DNA of 64,000 bases from Gnetum montanum (taxonomy: Eukaryota > Streptophyta > Gnetopsida > Gnetales > Gnetaceae). Shown here piece after piece: positions 33,861-46,200 of the stretch. Where the stretch lies: contig MNCI01014407.1 of NCBI GenBank assembly GCA_015680685.1, positions 885,206 to 949,205 on the forward strand, in the 5' to 3' direction. The notes beneath the pieces were generated by a model. The model saw only the letters and a program-made list of their open reading frames with translations, was not told the origin of the DNA and did not search any database. A program made the position numbers and the translations under genes. Each line of letters starts with the position of its first letter. The first letter of the stretch is position 1.

Positions 33861-35835
33861 CCTTTGTTTGTGGACAACCCTGCTCACTATTTTGGATCTT
33901 CTCCTTCTAGCTCAATCATGGGGGAGATGGCCACTAATGCTAACCATTCTAAGCCCTTAGCTCTTTTTGTATTTTTTTTACACATTTTTGTTTTACACAT
34001 CTTTTCAATTTTACTTATTTTTGTTTTACATCATCATTCACATTTTTACCATTTCTTTGTTTGATTTACTTTCGTTCATCATATAATAAGTGCTCATGAT
34101 GATAGGTTGTCCTATAATGGTGTTTATTGTTAATGTTTGGTTTTTACCTTTCATTTTCAATTTTGACATTAAGATATGGTTTCTTTTGATAAAATAGGCA
34201 ATGAGTCCACGTTGTCCATTCATCCATTCAACTCTATGGTTCCCCTTTGTTTGGAAGTGTACTGTCCCTTTTTTTTTCTAAGAACAAACTTATTAATGAA
34301 CTAGTGGCTTAGTACTTTTTGAACCAAGGAAAGATTCAAATGGATTGAAAAGGGTATGACTTCAAGAGGATTCGATGCATTTTTGCTGACTATTCTCTTG
34401 GGTACTTGGATGCTTTCCATGAGTCTTCTGCCATTCCACTATTGACCAAATATCAAGAAGTTGAATGAATCTAAATAAGTCTTTACATGGTGTGGTTCTC
34501 ACGCAAAAAAAAAATAGTGGGAATTCAAAGCACACCTCTTAGACATAATGAAGAAACATGAGCTGCAAACACTGGTTATGGCACTAGAAAGACATGTTAC
34601 CCATGCCTGAAGGTTTCCTCTAACTTAGGCCCTTTCTCACTTCCTACTTCCCTATCTTTCTCTCCTTGGAATGGTGGTGACTCGATGAATGCATTCTTGT
34701 TGCTTCATGAGGATGGGTTGGTCAAATGTATTGATGCGAGGTCATTGGATGTGGTTGGTGAGTCTAAACTTGGGATGAATTTTATTCAGTCACCTTAACC
34801 ACATAATACACAAGGGACTTTCCACAACCTGGCTCTTGGGATTCCATTCCATTTCCTCCTCTCCTGCCATATTTCTTCCCATATTCCACCTCATTGCCAG
34901 TTTTATGATCAGTCTATATCTTAGTTGATGCATTGTTAGTCTTTAGTAAACTCTTGTGAGTAAGTTCTTAACCATTGTTTCCATATGTCATTCCGAGAGC
35001 CTATGGACTCTTTGGTTTGTAGATCTATTAGGGCATAAAAGGCATGGGCTTGCTTTGGGGAGGACCCACTAACATTCCTTTTTGGTGCAATTGTTAAGTT
35101 CTTTTCCTTAAACATTCTTTGCAATCAACCATTTCTTGTTTCATCCCCATCTATGACATCCATTTTATTAGCTTCACCATTGTTATTTCCCTCATCTTTA
35201 TTGTTCCTTCAATTTTTCCACCCTATCGCTATCGAAGGTTCGCTCTTAGTTGTGGGGGCCTTGTCACAAATTTTTCCATTCAATTACCTATTTCACCCCT
35301 ACACCTTGGGTGGTTATCAGTTAAAAACCTCTAACCTAGTGTCTTCCATACCCATAATCCAGCCAATGCACTTATATTGAGGCAAGGTATCAACTGCATT
35401 ATGGCTTATCTATCCTTGCTAATTCGTGATTGTGTTGTGTGTGCAAATGGCGATTACATGAACAATGGATTGGGATAGGAGGAAGCACTCGGGATGGACT
35501 GGAGCTGGAGCATTTACACAAGGAACAAGTTTGGTCATGGGGCTATGGATGAACAACAAAATGCACATTTCTGACATCGGTAGCAACACACCTCATCTTC
35601 TTCTCTCTCTCTTTCTCTTCAAGCTATTGGATGAGGGTCTGGATGTCATCTATGTACAGTGTTCACCACAATGGGCATGAACACTAATGTTGTAATATGT
35701 GTGTCGATCTATTCACCAGGCACTTTGAGTTTCTTATTCCCTGTCACTGTCAATTCTCATCCAGTCAATAATCCCATACTTTTCCAATATTTTGTAAGGA
35801 AATCGAGGATAAGTTTTCATTTAGTCATGGGGGTA
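33861..35835 (+). other. 3' non-coding region of element F with polypurine tract
   Basis: No credible env-like ORF is seen in ~2 kb. The region matches the reversed block 41826-43300 and 39444-39859 of element B, which establishes the shared 3' region and reveals the extra insertion in B. CATGGGGGTA at 35826-35835 is the polypurine tract. Confidence 0.65.
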
Positions 35836-36623
35836 TGATGAGCAGCGATATCGCATCCACGATATCGGGTATGCGATATCGAAGCCTTCCAAGCGATATC
35901 GGACACCCAATATCGGGGCCTATCTTGTCGCCTATAAATAAGAGGCAGGCACACTTGGTTTGGCAATAGTAAGTTAATTAGTCTTAGTCCCTTGCTTGAA
36001 CTCTTGCCTTTTTTCCTTTTCAGAGTTGGAATTATTTTTAAGTACCCACAGTAGGGGTCATAAAGCGAACGAATCTTTATTCGAGCATTGTGTACCAGAG
36101 CATACCTTGTGGCCAGAAATAAAGACTAACTTTGTGATAAACCTTGTAGCATTCAGAATAGCTTATTTAATGTTATTTACAATTCTTTAATGCTTTCCTT
36201 AGTTAATTAATGTTCTCTCTCTCTCTCTCTCTCCTCATTAACTCCCCCAAGTAAGCACACTTAGTACGACCACTTCGAGCATGCATGGAACACTTGGTAA
36301 TCCAATAACAATTAGCATCTGGTAATCCCAGTAGTGTTGCATTGGTTCAGGATGTGTGCGGCAAGTGGGAATGGATGTTGGTGTTAGGACTAGTTAAAGC
36401 ATAGTAGATTAGTTAAATTGAATTAGTTACTTAATTAGTTAAATTATATACCTCGAGTTTACTTAACCATACAATTGTGCCTTAAGCTTGGGAAGTCAAT
36501 GACTACATAACTTATCCTTGTTCTGTGTGGGCGTATAAGCACTTAATCCTCAGAGTTCGACCAAATCGCATGTGAACATTTGTATTCGTATGGTTGGGCG
36601 TAGGGGTACCTTGCCGCTCATCA
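35836..36623 (+). repeat. 3' LTR of element F (788 bp)
   Basis: It starts TGATGAG and ends CTCATCA. The U3 retains several CGATATCG cores (GCGATATCGC at about 35845, GCGATATCGA, GCGATATCGG). TATAAATA is at about 35933. It includes a CT microsatellite near 36213-36233. Confidence 0.88.
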
Positions 36624-37560
36624 CAAAGCAACAAGAAAAGATTAGAAACCTAAAAGTCTAGACTAATACAACATAAACACTAGCAAGAAGTAGTAAAATA
36701 AAACATGAGCCAATGAAAATAGATATAAAACTTCAACAAGACCTTTTTCAGATATAGCAGATATTAAAAGAAGAGATGTATTAATTAGATTTGAAAAAGC
36801 CTTAAGAGATGAATTTTTAGGAGACAATTAATACAATGATGGAGAAGGTAGTAATGGGAAAGAATTAATAAATACTAAGTATAGAACATTTGTAGAAAAA
36901 ATAGCAAGCTTAGAGAACTAATTTGAAGCTACCGTTTCTCTCACGTTGTCAATGAAAAATTTCAAAAAAAAAATTCAATGATCACATTCAATAAAGACCA
37001 TGTAAATAGTAGTTTACTAACTGATGAAGAGTGATGACTAATTCTAAAAGATATAGTAGGAAAAATAAGAGAAAGCAATAAAACAAAGTTTAGATGGTGA
37101 ACTCCAAAATTCAAAGTTTTACAAATTAAAGATAAAGAAAAAGAATTAGAAAGGTTGGAAGACTAATATGAAAATAATATTAGTGCATCTTTAAATAAAT
37201 TAGACATTATAATTGCACACCAATATGAAAAGATAAAAAAATCTCAAAATGCAAACTAATACTACCAAAATCAATAGAGGGTACAAGCACAATGATAACA
37301 AACCCAAATAAATATCTTAAGTAAATAATTGAAATTTGATTAGTAACAATCCATTCCAAAAAAATATAGCAAAAAAAGAGGATAAAGTAGTAAATCAAAG
37401 ATTAGATGGTGAACTCAAAAATTAAAAGTTTTACAAATTAAAGATAAAGAATAAGAATTAGAAAGATTGGAAGAAAAATATGAAAATAATCTATAAATAA
37501 AATATAAATTTAAACATTTAATATAGAACATTAGCAGGAAAAATAGAAAGATTTTGAGCA
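36624..37560 (+). pseudogene. Unidentified coding-like repeats, right part
   Basis: It begins with the same GCAACAAGAAAAGATTAGAAACC sequence type found left of element F near 26592. In forward frames it shows RPFSDIADIKRRDVLIRFEK and ALRDEFLGDN (about 36745-36835). It then has IVGKIRESNKTKFRW, KELERLED, YENNISASLNKLDII and YEKIKKSQNAN, a diverged relative of the segment at 26430-26640. Several stops interrupt it. The family is unknown. Confidence 0.4.
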
Positions 37561-38615
37561 CTCACCACATTGTACCTTTGCATGTTAATTAATTTGCTGT
37601 GAGCTTAACTTCCTTCCCTATGATTATGCAAAATTATTCTTATAGTCTAGGGAGAAGGATTAGCTCCAAAAGTCATCAATTGTGGTGAGTGAGGAGTTTC
37701 CATCGAAATATGGAACATGGGATAATGACATTTCTTATGTGGATTTGCAGGATTCAACCAACAATAGATGCCAAGATACAAATCATTATCCATTTATGAT
37801 TTATGTACCATCATTGATTTTTGTAATGACTTTTTCCATTCACATCCAGCATATGCAAGGATATTGACTTGCCATTGATGACATGTCTCTTTTATATTCA
37901 CTTGATAAAACTTTTCAACCATACATGTTCTTTCACTTTTCTCTAATTTTTATTAAATGATACCATTTATTATTAACAATGTTAAGAATTATTCATTGAT
38001 GATTAATTTTCCATCATTGATTTTTTAAATCATTTTTTATATTCACATGTAGCATATGCAAGGAGATCCACTTACTACTGGTGATGTGTTTCTTTTATAT
38101 CCATTTGCAAATTAGATAATGTATTTGTTCTATGCAAATTGGATGATGTGTTGATTTTATATCCACTTGTGAATTGGATAGAAGCTTTCAACTAAACATG
38201 TCTATGTCTTTGAATAAATGACACCATCTACTATTAAGACTATTCGTAATAAGAAGTTATGTTTGTGGGCCTATCCATATGTACAAATTAACATAGTTGT
38301 CATTGTGGCCCTCTACAAATGTACAATCAAAATTGCTAAGTTGAGACATTGTACAATACCAAGAAAACTATTCCAAAGGTGTCAATAAAAATAAAACTAT
38401 GTAAGGAATTCCATTTTGTGTTTCTTCTCTATCCATTTATAATTCGATGATGTATTTTTTCTAAATCCGCTTGCAAATTTGATAGAAGTTTTCAACCAAA
38501 CATGTCTATTTCTTTAAATAAATGATACCATTTATTGTTAATATTGTTATCCATGAAAAGTCATGTTTATGGGGCCTATCCATATGTACAATTAAACTTA
38601 GTTGTGTTTGTGGGC
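37561..38615. repeat. AT-rich degenerate tandem repeats (~300-bp unit), host of element B
   Basis: A block with GATAGAAG.TTTCAAC.AAACATGTCTAT and later GGGCCTATCCATATGTACAA occurs at about 38175-38295 and 38475-38600. A more diverged copy lies near 37905-38000. The array resumes after element B (50713-50900, block TTGAGAC...ACCAAGAAAACTATTCCAAAG, also at 38341-38385). No coding content is recognised. Confidence 0.6.
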
Positions 38616-39433
38616 TGATGTGCAGCAAGGTACCCCTACGCTCAACCATACGAATACGAGCGTTTCACGAACAATTCGATCGAATTCCAAGGACTAAGTG
38701 CCTATCCGCCTTCGTGGAACAATAACAGGTTGATTAATCATTGTCTTCCTAAACTTACTTGTATGTCACGGTTGTATGGTTAAGTAAGCTTGAGGTATAT
38801 GATTTTTATGGTTTTTTATGTGTTTTATATCCTGCGCTAATAAGGAGGGGAGAGAGAAGTAACTAAGTAACTAATCTAATTTAATCATTCATTAACTAAG
38901 CTCTAAGTACTCCTAACACCAGTATCCATTCCCACTTGCCGTACACATCCTGAACCAGTGCAATGCTATTGGGATTACCAAACGCTAATTGTTACTGGGT
39001 TACCAAGCGCTACACGCATGCTCGAAGTGGTCGTACTGAGTGTATTTAACTAAGAGAGTTGTAGGGTGAGAGGAATCATTAATTAACTAAAAAATCATTA
39101 AATAATAATTATCACTAATTAATCTATTCTGTATGCTACAAGGTTTATCATAAAGTTCTTCTTTATTGCCATACACAAAGTGTGCTCAGGTACACAATGC
39201 TCGAATAAAGATCTGTTCACTTTATGACTCCTACTACGGGCACGCAAAAATAATTCTAACTCTGGAGGGAGAAAATGGCAAGAGTTTGGCTAAGGGACTA
39301 ATTCTTAACTATGGAAACCAAGGGCGCAACCTCTTATTTATAGATAAGGAGACAAGCCACGATATCGGGTATCTGATATCGCAAACACGATATCGTGAAA
39401 GTGATATCACGTACATGATATCATGGTTCATCA
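38616..39433 (-). repeat. 3' LTR of element B (818 bp)
   Basis: In plus coordinates it starts TGATGTG (mutated TGATGAG) and ends TTCATCA, next to TACCCCCATG, the reversed polypurine tract (39434-39443). Its U3 has decayed palindromes (ACGATATCGG, ACGATATCGT, GTGATATCAC). Minus-strand TATAAATA lies at about 39337-39344. Confidence 0.85.
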
Positions 39434-39864
39434 TACCCCCATGATTGAATGAAAACTCATCCTCAAGTTCCTTACAAAATATTGGGAAGGTATGGGATTA
39501 TTGACCAAATGACTATTGACAGTGAAACAGAATGACTAACTCAGCGTGCCTAGTGAATGGATTAACAATACAATACATGACAACATTAGTGTTCATGACC
39601 ACAAAAGTGAACACTGTACATAAATGACATCCAACCTTATTGGCAGCTGAAAGAGAAGAAGGGGAGAGAGAGAAAAGAACAAGATGTGTTGCTGCCAATG
39701 CCAAAATTGCACCTGTCGTTGTTCATCCATAGCCATGCCACCAATCTTGCTCCTTTCGTGAATGTTCTAGTTTCGGTCCATCCTAAGTGCATCCTCCAAG
39801 CCCAATCCATTGTTATATGATCGCCATCTACACACACAACATAGTCACAAATGAGCAAGGGTAG

Positions 39865-41820
39865 TGTACTATTTGAAATCGTCAGCGTAAAGCTGGAGGA
39901 AAATGAACGCCGAAAGATCTCTGGAGAGATACAGATGACCTTGCCTTCGCACGAGGGCAAGCTGAAAAAATGAAGGTAGAGTGCCTTGGATGGTCTGCAT
40001 GCAAATCAACCAAGGACTTCCCCGAGCGTACGCTATGGCCTGCGCTGGGGTTATCACCACGAAATGTAAAACAGAGAGCGTAATGTAACGAAACGTAAAC
40101 GTGCACTATAGCGTGTAAACGTAAACATAATGTATGTAGAAATGTGCAATAAAATAGGATAATGCAAACAATGAACTAGAACAAAAGGAAAAAATGAAAT
40201 TGGTTGGATTGATTAACAAGATGTGCACCAGTCAAAACGTAGTTGTGTGTCTAGATTGCAAGTCAAGTGTTAAGCTCCGATGTGATGTGTTTACAGGCGC
40301 TGGGGATCACGTGCGTCCGGGCTCAAGATTATTGGTTTTCTTTCTCCAATTTTTTCCCACACCATTTATGTCAATGAACTGGGTATTTATACATTTTGCT
40401 AGGCTTGAAAGTAGGATTTGTGAATGAGGTCAATGGCTGTGAGATCTAAGAAAAATGGATCGCGTGACAGGTGTACATGGGCAGACCACGTTCTAGACCG
40501 GATGCACTGTATTTTACAATTTGTTCTAGCTTGCGCAAGCTTGCTTACACCCATGAACAATTCGTAGCGTAAGAGCTTGACCAGCTTAAAAAATGTGAAA
40601 AGTTTACAATGATTGATGATGTACAACAAGAGATCTTGATTCTGGCTCACTTAGAAGTCTTGAATCTGCGGACTGACTGCTGCTAGAAATGTTTTTGCTT
40701 CATCAAGGTCACCAGCATGTGTCGATCTTGTCCTGGCATGTCCTCAATGTGCGTCTAAAGCACTTTTGCTTGGTTGTGACCTAAGCTCATGCTGGGCTCA
40801 CGCTGCTAGTGTGACCTCAGCATGACCTGGGTGTGAGTGACTAAAAATGATGAGTTTTGTGATGAAATTCCACCTTTAAGACTTATTTTTAAAGTGTAAC
40901 TGCTACCTGACCTTGAGGACGTTCTATCTATTTAATTTGGGCATGTCTGTGCTTGGATTTGGGCCATTTTGGCAACTCACGCTGTCAGCGTGAGCTCAGC
41001 ATGACCAATTGGAAGTGTCACATTTTGAGCTGAATTTTGACCTCTGACGCTTGTTCTTTGAAGTGCAACTGCTACCTGCTCTCCAGGGTGGTCTGGATGC
41101 TAAATTTGAGTTTGTTCTTGTGTTGATTTGAGCCACCTTTGACAGGTCACGCTGGGCTTACGCTGTTAGTGTGACCAAGCCAAAATGTCATGTTTCATGC
41201 CCAAATTTTGATTTTCTAGATTAGAACTATTGCCTATCCCTGGGGGTTGAGTTGATGCTGAAAAATGTGCTTAGGCCTGCTTGATTTAACTTGTTTTTGT
41301 TTGGTCATGCTGGGCTCATGCTGTTAGCGTGACCCCAGCGTGACTTGGGTGTAAGTAAACAAATCATGTGATTTTGAGCTTAATTTTCGAGGTTTTGGAT
41401 GCTGAAACTCAAAGTAATCATCGGTGGGCCTTGGGGGGAGTCCGCGTGCTTGAATTCAGACTATTTGGACTTGGTTTCAGGGCTTTAAAAGTTGGTCATG
41501 CTATGCTCATGCTGGGCAATGTGACCTTCGCGTGAGTAGCAAAATTTGTGCGATTTTGACTTGAAATCTTGGGTTTTGGATTCTGAAACTCGGAGTAATC
41601 ATCAGTGGGCCCCAGGGGGGCCTTGCCCATTCAAATTAGGATCGTTTTGACCTAATTTGGAAGCTGTCAGGGTTGGTCACGTTGAGGGTAAGCTAGCTTG
41701 ACAACATGAGCAAGCTAGCTTGAGTTCCATGCCTTAGTCAAGTTTTGCCTCCTGAATGCCGAAAAGGGCTTGAGCCATTCTTGTTTCAAAGTGTTTAAGC
41801 TAAAATTTTGTGGTGTTTCA
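39865..41820 (-). mobile_element. 1956-bp TG...CA insertion in element B, probable solo LTR of another family
   Basis: Comparison with the uninterrupted 3' region of F shows a clean insertion flanked by the 5-bp duplication GGTAG (39860-39864 and 41821-41825). Its ends are TGTAC... and ...TTTCA, i.e. TG...CA, and it has no coding region. A minus-strand TATAAATAC (about 40383-40392) places U3 at 41820-40390 and R/U5 at the left, so minus orientation is preferred. The putative U3 holds a six-fold hairpin-containing repeat array. A solo LTR fits best; a short non-autonomous element is the alternative. Confidence 0.7.
40720..41720. repeat. Six degenerate 155-190-bp tandem repeats with a conserved hairpin
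   Basis: Each unit has a core like CACGCTGTCAGCGTG (perfect 7-bp arms at 40978-40992) followed by GACC. Related cores lie at about 40799, 41160, 41317, 41495 and 41675. Several units also form a larger stem, GGTCACGCT...AGTGTGACC (41145-41177). Between cores lie shared blocks such as CAACTGCTACCTG or GAAACTC.GAGTAATCATC.GTGGGCC. Position in the putative U3 suggests enhancer or silencer repeats (inference). Confidence 0.72.
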
Positions 41821-41825
41821 GGTAG

Positions 41826-43269
41826 ATAAATCACAATGAAGTTGATACCTTGCCTCTTGTGGTTATGGCAGATACTGGTTCTGGAGTTTTAACACTGGTA
41901 ACTACCTAAGGTGTAGGGGTTAGGAAAAATTAAAAAATTTGTGCTAGGGCCCCCATAACAAAGAGTGAGCCTCCGGTAGTGAAAGGATGGAAAAAGATAA
42001 GGAATAAGAAAGGTGGATAAAAAGTAACAATGGCAACGCCAATAAAATGGATGTCATGGATGGAGATGAAACAAAAATTGGTTGATTGCAGGAAATGTTT
42101 AAGGGAAAGAAGTTAACAAATGCCCCAAAAGGAATGCTAGTGGGTCCTTCCCAAAGCAGGCTCATGCCTTGATGCCCTGACAGACCCGCAAACCAAAGAG
42201 TCCGTAGGCTCTAGGAATGTTAATTGGAAGCAAGAGTTAAAAACTTACCCACAAGAAATTACCAAGGAAGAACAATGTGTCAACCAAGATATACACTAAT
42301 GATAAAACCAGTAATGAGATGAGAAATGGAAAAGAAAGGTGGAGAGGAGAGAATGGAATGGAAACCCAAAAACAAGGTTGTGTAAAGTCCCTTATGTGTT
42401 TCATGGATAATGTGATCGAGTAGGACTTATTCCAAATCTGGACTCAAAGCAACCACATTCAGTGACCTCGCATCAACACAATTGACCAACCCATCCTCTT
42501 AGAGCAACAAGAATGCCTCTACAGAAAGTCACCACCATTCCAAGGAGAGCGAGATGGAGAACTAGGAAGCGAGAAGGGCCTTAGTTATAGGGAACCTGTA
42601 ACATGTCTTTCTTGTGCCATAACTAGTGTATGTAGCCCAAAATCATTATTATGTCTAAGGGGTATGCTTTGAATTCTCGCTGTTTTTTTTTTGTGTTTTT
42701 CACGTGAGAACCACATCGTTCAAAGACTTATTATTTTTATGAACTCAACTTTCGGTGATTTGATGAATGGTCAGAATCATGGAAAACCCAAAGAAAAAGC
42801 ATCCAAGCATTTAAGAGAATAGCCAGTACAAATGCATAGAATCCCTTTGAAGTCACACCCTTTTCATCCTTTGAGTCTTTCCTTAGTCTGAGAAATACCC
42901 AATCACCAATTCGTTAACAGTTTTATTAAATAAAGGAACTATATAGTTCCAAGCCAAGGGAGACCATAGGAATTTATAGATGTATGAACAATGTGGACTC
43001 ATTACTTGTTTAATCAAAAGAACTATACCTTAATGTCAACATTGTACTTTAAAGGTAAAATCCAAACATTAGCAATCGATATGATATTATTCATACCACC
43101 ATCATGAACACTTATTGGGTGATGAACAAAATAAAGTAATCACACAAAGAAATGGTAAAAATATGAACGACGGTGTAAAACAAAAACAAGAAAGATTAAA
43201 GAAATGTGCAAAACAAAAATGTGTAAAACAGAAACTTAGAAAGAACTAAGGGCCTTCAATGACTAGCAA
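41826..43269 (-). other. 3' non-coding region of element B
   Basis: It is colinear with 33870-35390 of element F in reverse. No gene is seen. Together with 39444-39859 it forms one original 3' region split by the GGTAG-flanked insertion. Confidence 0.6.
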
Positions 43270-44525
43270 GGGTGGCCATCTCCCCCATGACTAAGTTGGA
43301 AGGAGGAGATCCAAAATAATGAGCAAGGTTGCCCACTTACAGAGGTAGCATATGTTCTAGCTAGCCTAAACTCATGGACAGGTTTTGTTTGTTACACATT
43401 GACTAACAATCTCTTCTCTGGGTTCTCAAGTTTATACACGGTCATGGCCCTTGAAGGAAATGTTACATAGATAATGTAAGGTCCTTCCTACAATGTTTGA
43501 AATTTGGTACATTGTGACACATGTGTGGGGTTCTAGTAGAGAACCTTATCTCCTAGTTGGTACTTAACTCTCCTAATTTTTAGGTCATGACATTATTTAT
43601 TAAACACCTTGTGCAACTCATTAGATGACAGGGCAGCTAGTTGGTTCTCATTTATCAAGTTAAGAGTCATTAACCTTTGTTTTTATGCTAGATCGAGGTC
43701 AATGCTGAGGTCACATGCCGTGGTTAGTGTATAGAGCTCAATTTGGATAGGAAGCGTTGGATGTTTTCCATACACTAACTCATAGGGAGAGTAGCCTATA
43801 GGAAGTTTCCATGTGGAGCGATATGCCCAAAGAGCATCATTCAATTTAGTGCTCTAGTCTTGCCTATATTTGCTAATAGTTCTGGTCAGTATCTTGGTAA
43901 TCTCCCTGTTGGTGACCTCGACTTGACCGTTTTCTTGGGGGTGGTATGGTATAGTCAATTTGTGCTCATCCCCTAAGCATTGCATTAATTTCTGAAAAGT
44001 TGCACCTGTAAAGTGTGTACCATTATCTGAGATAAGTGCACACGACACACCAAACATGTTGACGACTTGTTGTTGAACAAATTGTGCAGTTGTAGATGAT
44101 GTGCAATCTTTAACAGTAGTTGCTTTAGCCCATTTTGTTTCATAGTCTATGGTAACTACGATGTAAGCTTTTCCATTGGACATTGGTGTAATGGGCCCCA
44201 TGAAATCAATCCCCCAAATGTCGAAAAGTTCTAGCGGTTGAATCCATTGTTGTGGACCCTCCATTCTAGCAGTCATTCTCCCATCACGTTGACAATGCTC
44301 ACAAGATTGGACGAATTGATGGGTGTCCCGGAACAAGGTAGACCAATAATACCCTGCAAGTAGGATCTTAATAGCCATTTGTCTCCCAGCATAGTGACCC
44401 CCACAAGGGCCCTCATAAGCATCTTGGAGAACTCTTAGTTGATCTCCATCGGGAACACACCATCGAACCAAGCCATCGAGACATACTTTGTAAAGTTGTT
44501 CATTGATTTCCATAAAGTACTTGGC
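43270..44525 (-). pseudogene. Integrase of element B, near-intact core
   Basis: The segment 44513-43854 is open for 219 codons and contains the whole zinc-binding and catalytic core. It has GGHYAGRQMAIKILLAGYYW and SCEHCQRDG, then Asp in WGIDFMGPITP, Asp in ISDNGTHFTG and Glu in NGQVEVTNREI, so the D-D-E triad is complete. A stop at 43851-43853 and several later ones break the C-terminal part, where [20 protein letters not shown] continues the family. It would insert the element's DNA into the genome, but the polyprotein is interrupted. Confidence 0.88.
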
Positions 44526-46200
44526 TCTGTGAAGAAACTATTGTTATTTCTTAAGGTCTAAATCTTGTGGTGGTTTTTGGGTAAGGAGATAGGTCAGAAT
44601 GCTATTGTACTAGTTTGTCTCCATGGGTGATTGGTCATTCACTACACCGGCAAAGAGGAACTCATCAGGGAAGTGATTGGAAATAGGATACTCGTCCTCT
44701 TTGTTGTCCCAGTGCAACCGAGATAAATGATTGGCAACTACATTCTCAGTGCCTTTACGATAGATCATCGTTAGATTGAACTCTTGTAGGATTACTAGCC
44801 ATCGTATAATATTGGAGCTTACCATTGGCTTATTCATGAGGAACCAGATTGCACTATGATCTGTGTGTATGAATACTTTGTATCCTAATACATAGTGCCT
44901 AAATTTTTCTAGTGCAAACACTACAACCATTAATTCTTTTTCCATAGTAGTGTAGTTAAGTTGTGCACCAGCTATACTTCTACTTGCACAGTGGATGTAA
45001 TAAGGGCATTTTTGATCATCTAACTATGTAAGTACGACTCCTAAGGCATAGTTGGATGCATTAATCATGACATGGAATGGTTTGGACCAACCAGGAGCTT
45101 GTAGAATGGGTGTTTTTACTAGCTTCTGCTTCAAAGTTTGGAAGGTTAGTTCGCATTCCCTGGTCCACTCGAAGGGCACATCCTTTTTCATTAACTCTAC
45201 CAATGGTTTGGCAACCTTCAAAAAGTTCTCTATGAATCTCCTATAGTAGCCAGTGTGTCCAAGGAATGATCGAATGTCTTTGACAGTTTTCGATTGACTG
45301 GTAATTCCTTGGATGACCTTGATTTTCTCAGGATCTACCTCTATCCCTGCATGTGAAATTTTATGCCCAAGTACTATGCCTTCTTGGACCATTAAATGGC
45401 TTTTTTTCTAGTTGAGCCTTAGATTAGTCTCTACACATCTTTTCAGCACTTGCTCTAACTGATCCAAGGCTTGATCAAAACTTGCTCCATAAGTGGAGAA
45501 GTCATCCATAAAGACCTCCACACCATTTCCTATCTGCTGCTAGAATATGCTTAGAACTAAGCATTGAAATGTGGCAGGGGCATTGCACAAGCCAAATGGC
45601 ATTTGTTTGTATGCAAACGTTCCCGAAGGACTGGTGAATGTAGTTTTGGCTTGGTCTTCTGGGGCTATTTGTATTTGATTGTATCCGCTATAGCCATCCA
45701 AAAAACTATAATAGCGATGCCCTACGATTGTGTCTAAGACTTGGTCAACAAATGACAACAAAAAGTGATCCTTGAATGTTGCCATGTTTAGCAACCTAAA
45801 ATCTATGCACACCCTCCATTTTCCTCCCTTTTTAGGCATGATTACTAAGGGGCTAACTCATTCGCTATCAGCAATGGGGTATATGAACCCAGCCTTTAGA
45901 AGTTATTTGATTTCTTCTTTTACTACTTGCTTCAACTTTGGGTTCAATCGTCTCTGTGGTTGTTTTCGAGGCTTCATGGAGGAGTCAGTGTAAATCCTAT
46001 GCTGGCATATCCTAGGATCTATTCCAGTTAATTCCGGATATGACCAGGTGAAGGATTTTGACCATTTGTTTATTACCTTGAGCAAACTTTCCTTTTGTTG
46101 TGGAGCAAGTCTTGCGTTGATGATTACTGGTTTTCCATTCGTAAGGAACGTGTACTCCATATCTATGGGTAATGGTTTTAGCTCTAAGGGCTCTTATTTA
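44526..46200 (-). pseudogene. Reverse transcriptase and RNase H of element B, broken
   Basis: Segments 46160-45903, 45839-45540, 45392-45024 and 44945-44610 carry, in order, the RT approach (WSYPELTGIDPRICQHRIY) and palm blocks (GGKWRVCIDFRLL, SFLDGYSGYNQIQIAPED, FGLCNAPATFQ). FMDDFSTYG follows at about 45500, then GHKISHAGIEVDPEKI, the RNase H start (NASNYALGVVLT) and MEKELMVVVFALEKFRHYV. A small number of single stop codons (45540, about 45410, 45024, about 44998) are the main damage. Confidence 0.87.

Larger units (their letters stand above)
26736..36623 (+). mobile_element. Element F: full-length but decayed Ty3/gypsy (Athila/Tat-like) retrotransposon
   Basis: The element is 9888 bp. It runs 5' LTR 26736-27589, primer site 27591-27608, gag, protease, RT, RNase H, integrase, a ~2-kb 3' non-coding region, polypurine tract and 3' LTR 35836-36623. 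Protease-RT-RNase H-integrase order and the FMDD catalytic box place it in Ty3/gypsy, most like Athila. All reading frames carry stops and frameshifts. The flanks aagag (26731-26735) and caaag (36624-36628) do not match, so the target duplication has been lost. Confidence 0.9.

Noticed and set aside
33864-34064. Hydrophobic frame after integrase in F as an env-like ORF
   Set aside because: It is short, of low complexity (Phe/His/Leu from a T-rich tract) and not conserved in the matching region of element B.
39865-41820. The long extra block in the 3' region of B as a captured gene or env
   Set aside because: No coding frame is present; TG...CA ends and a GGTAG duplication show a transposed element, best explained as a solo LTR.
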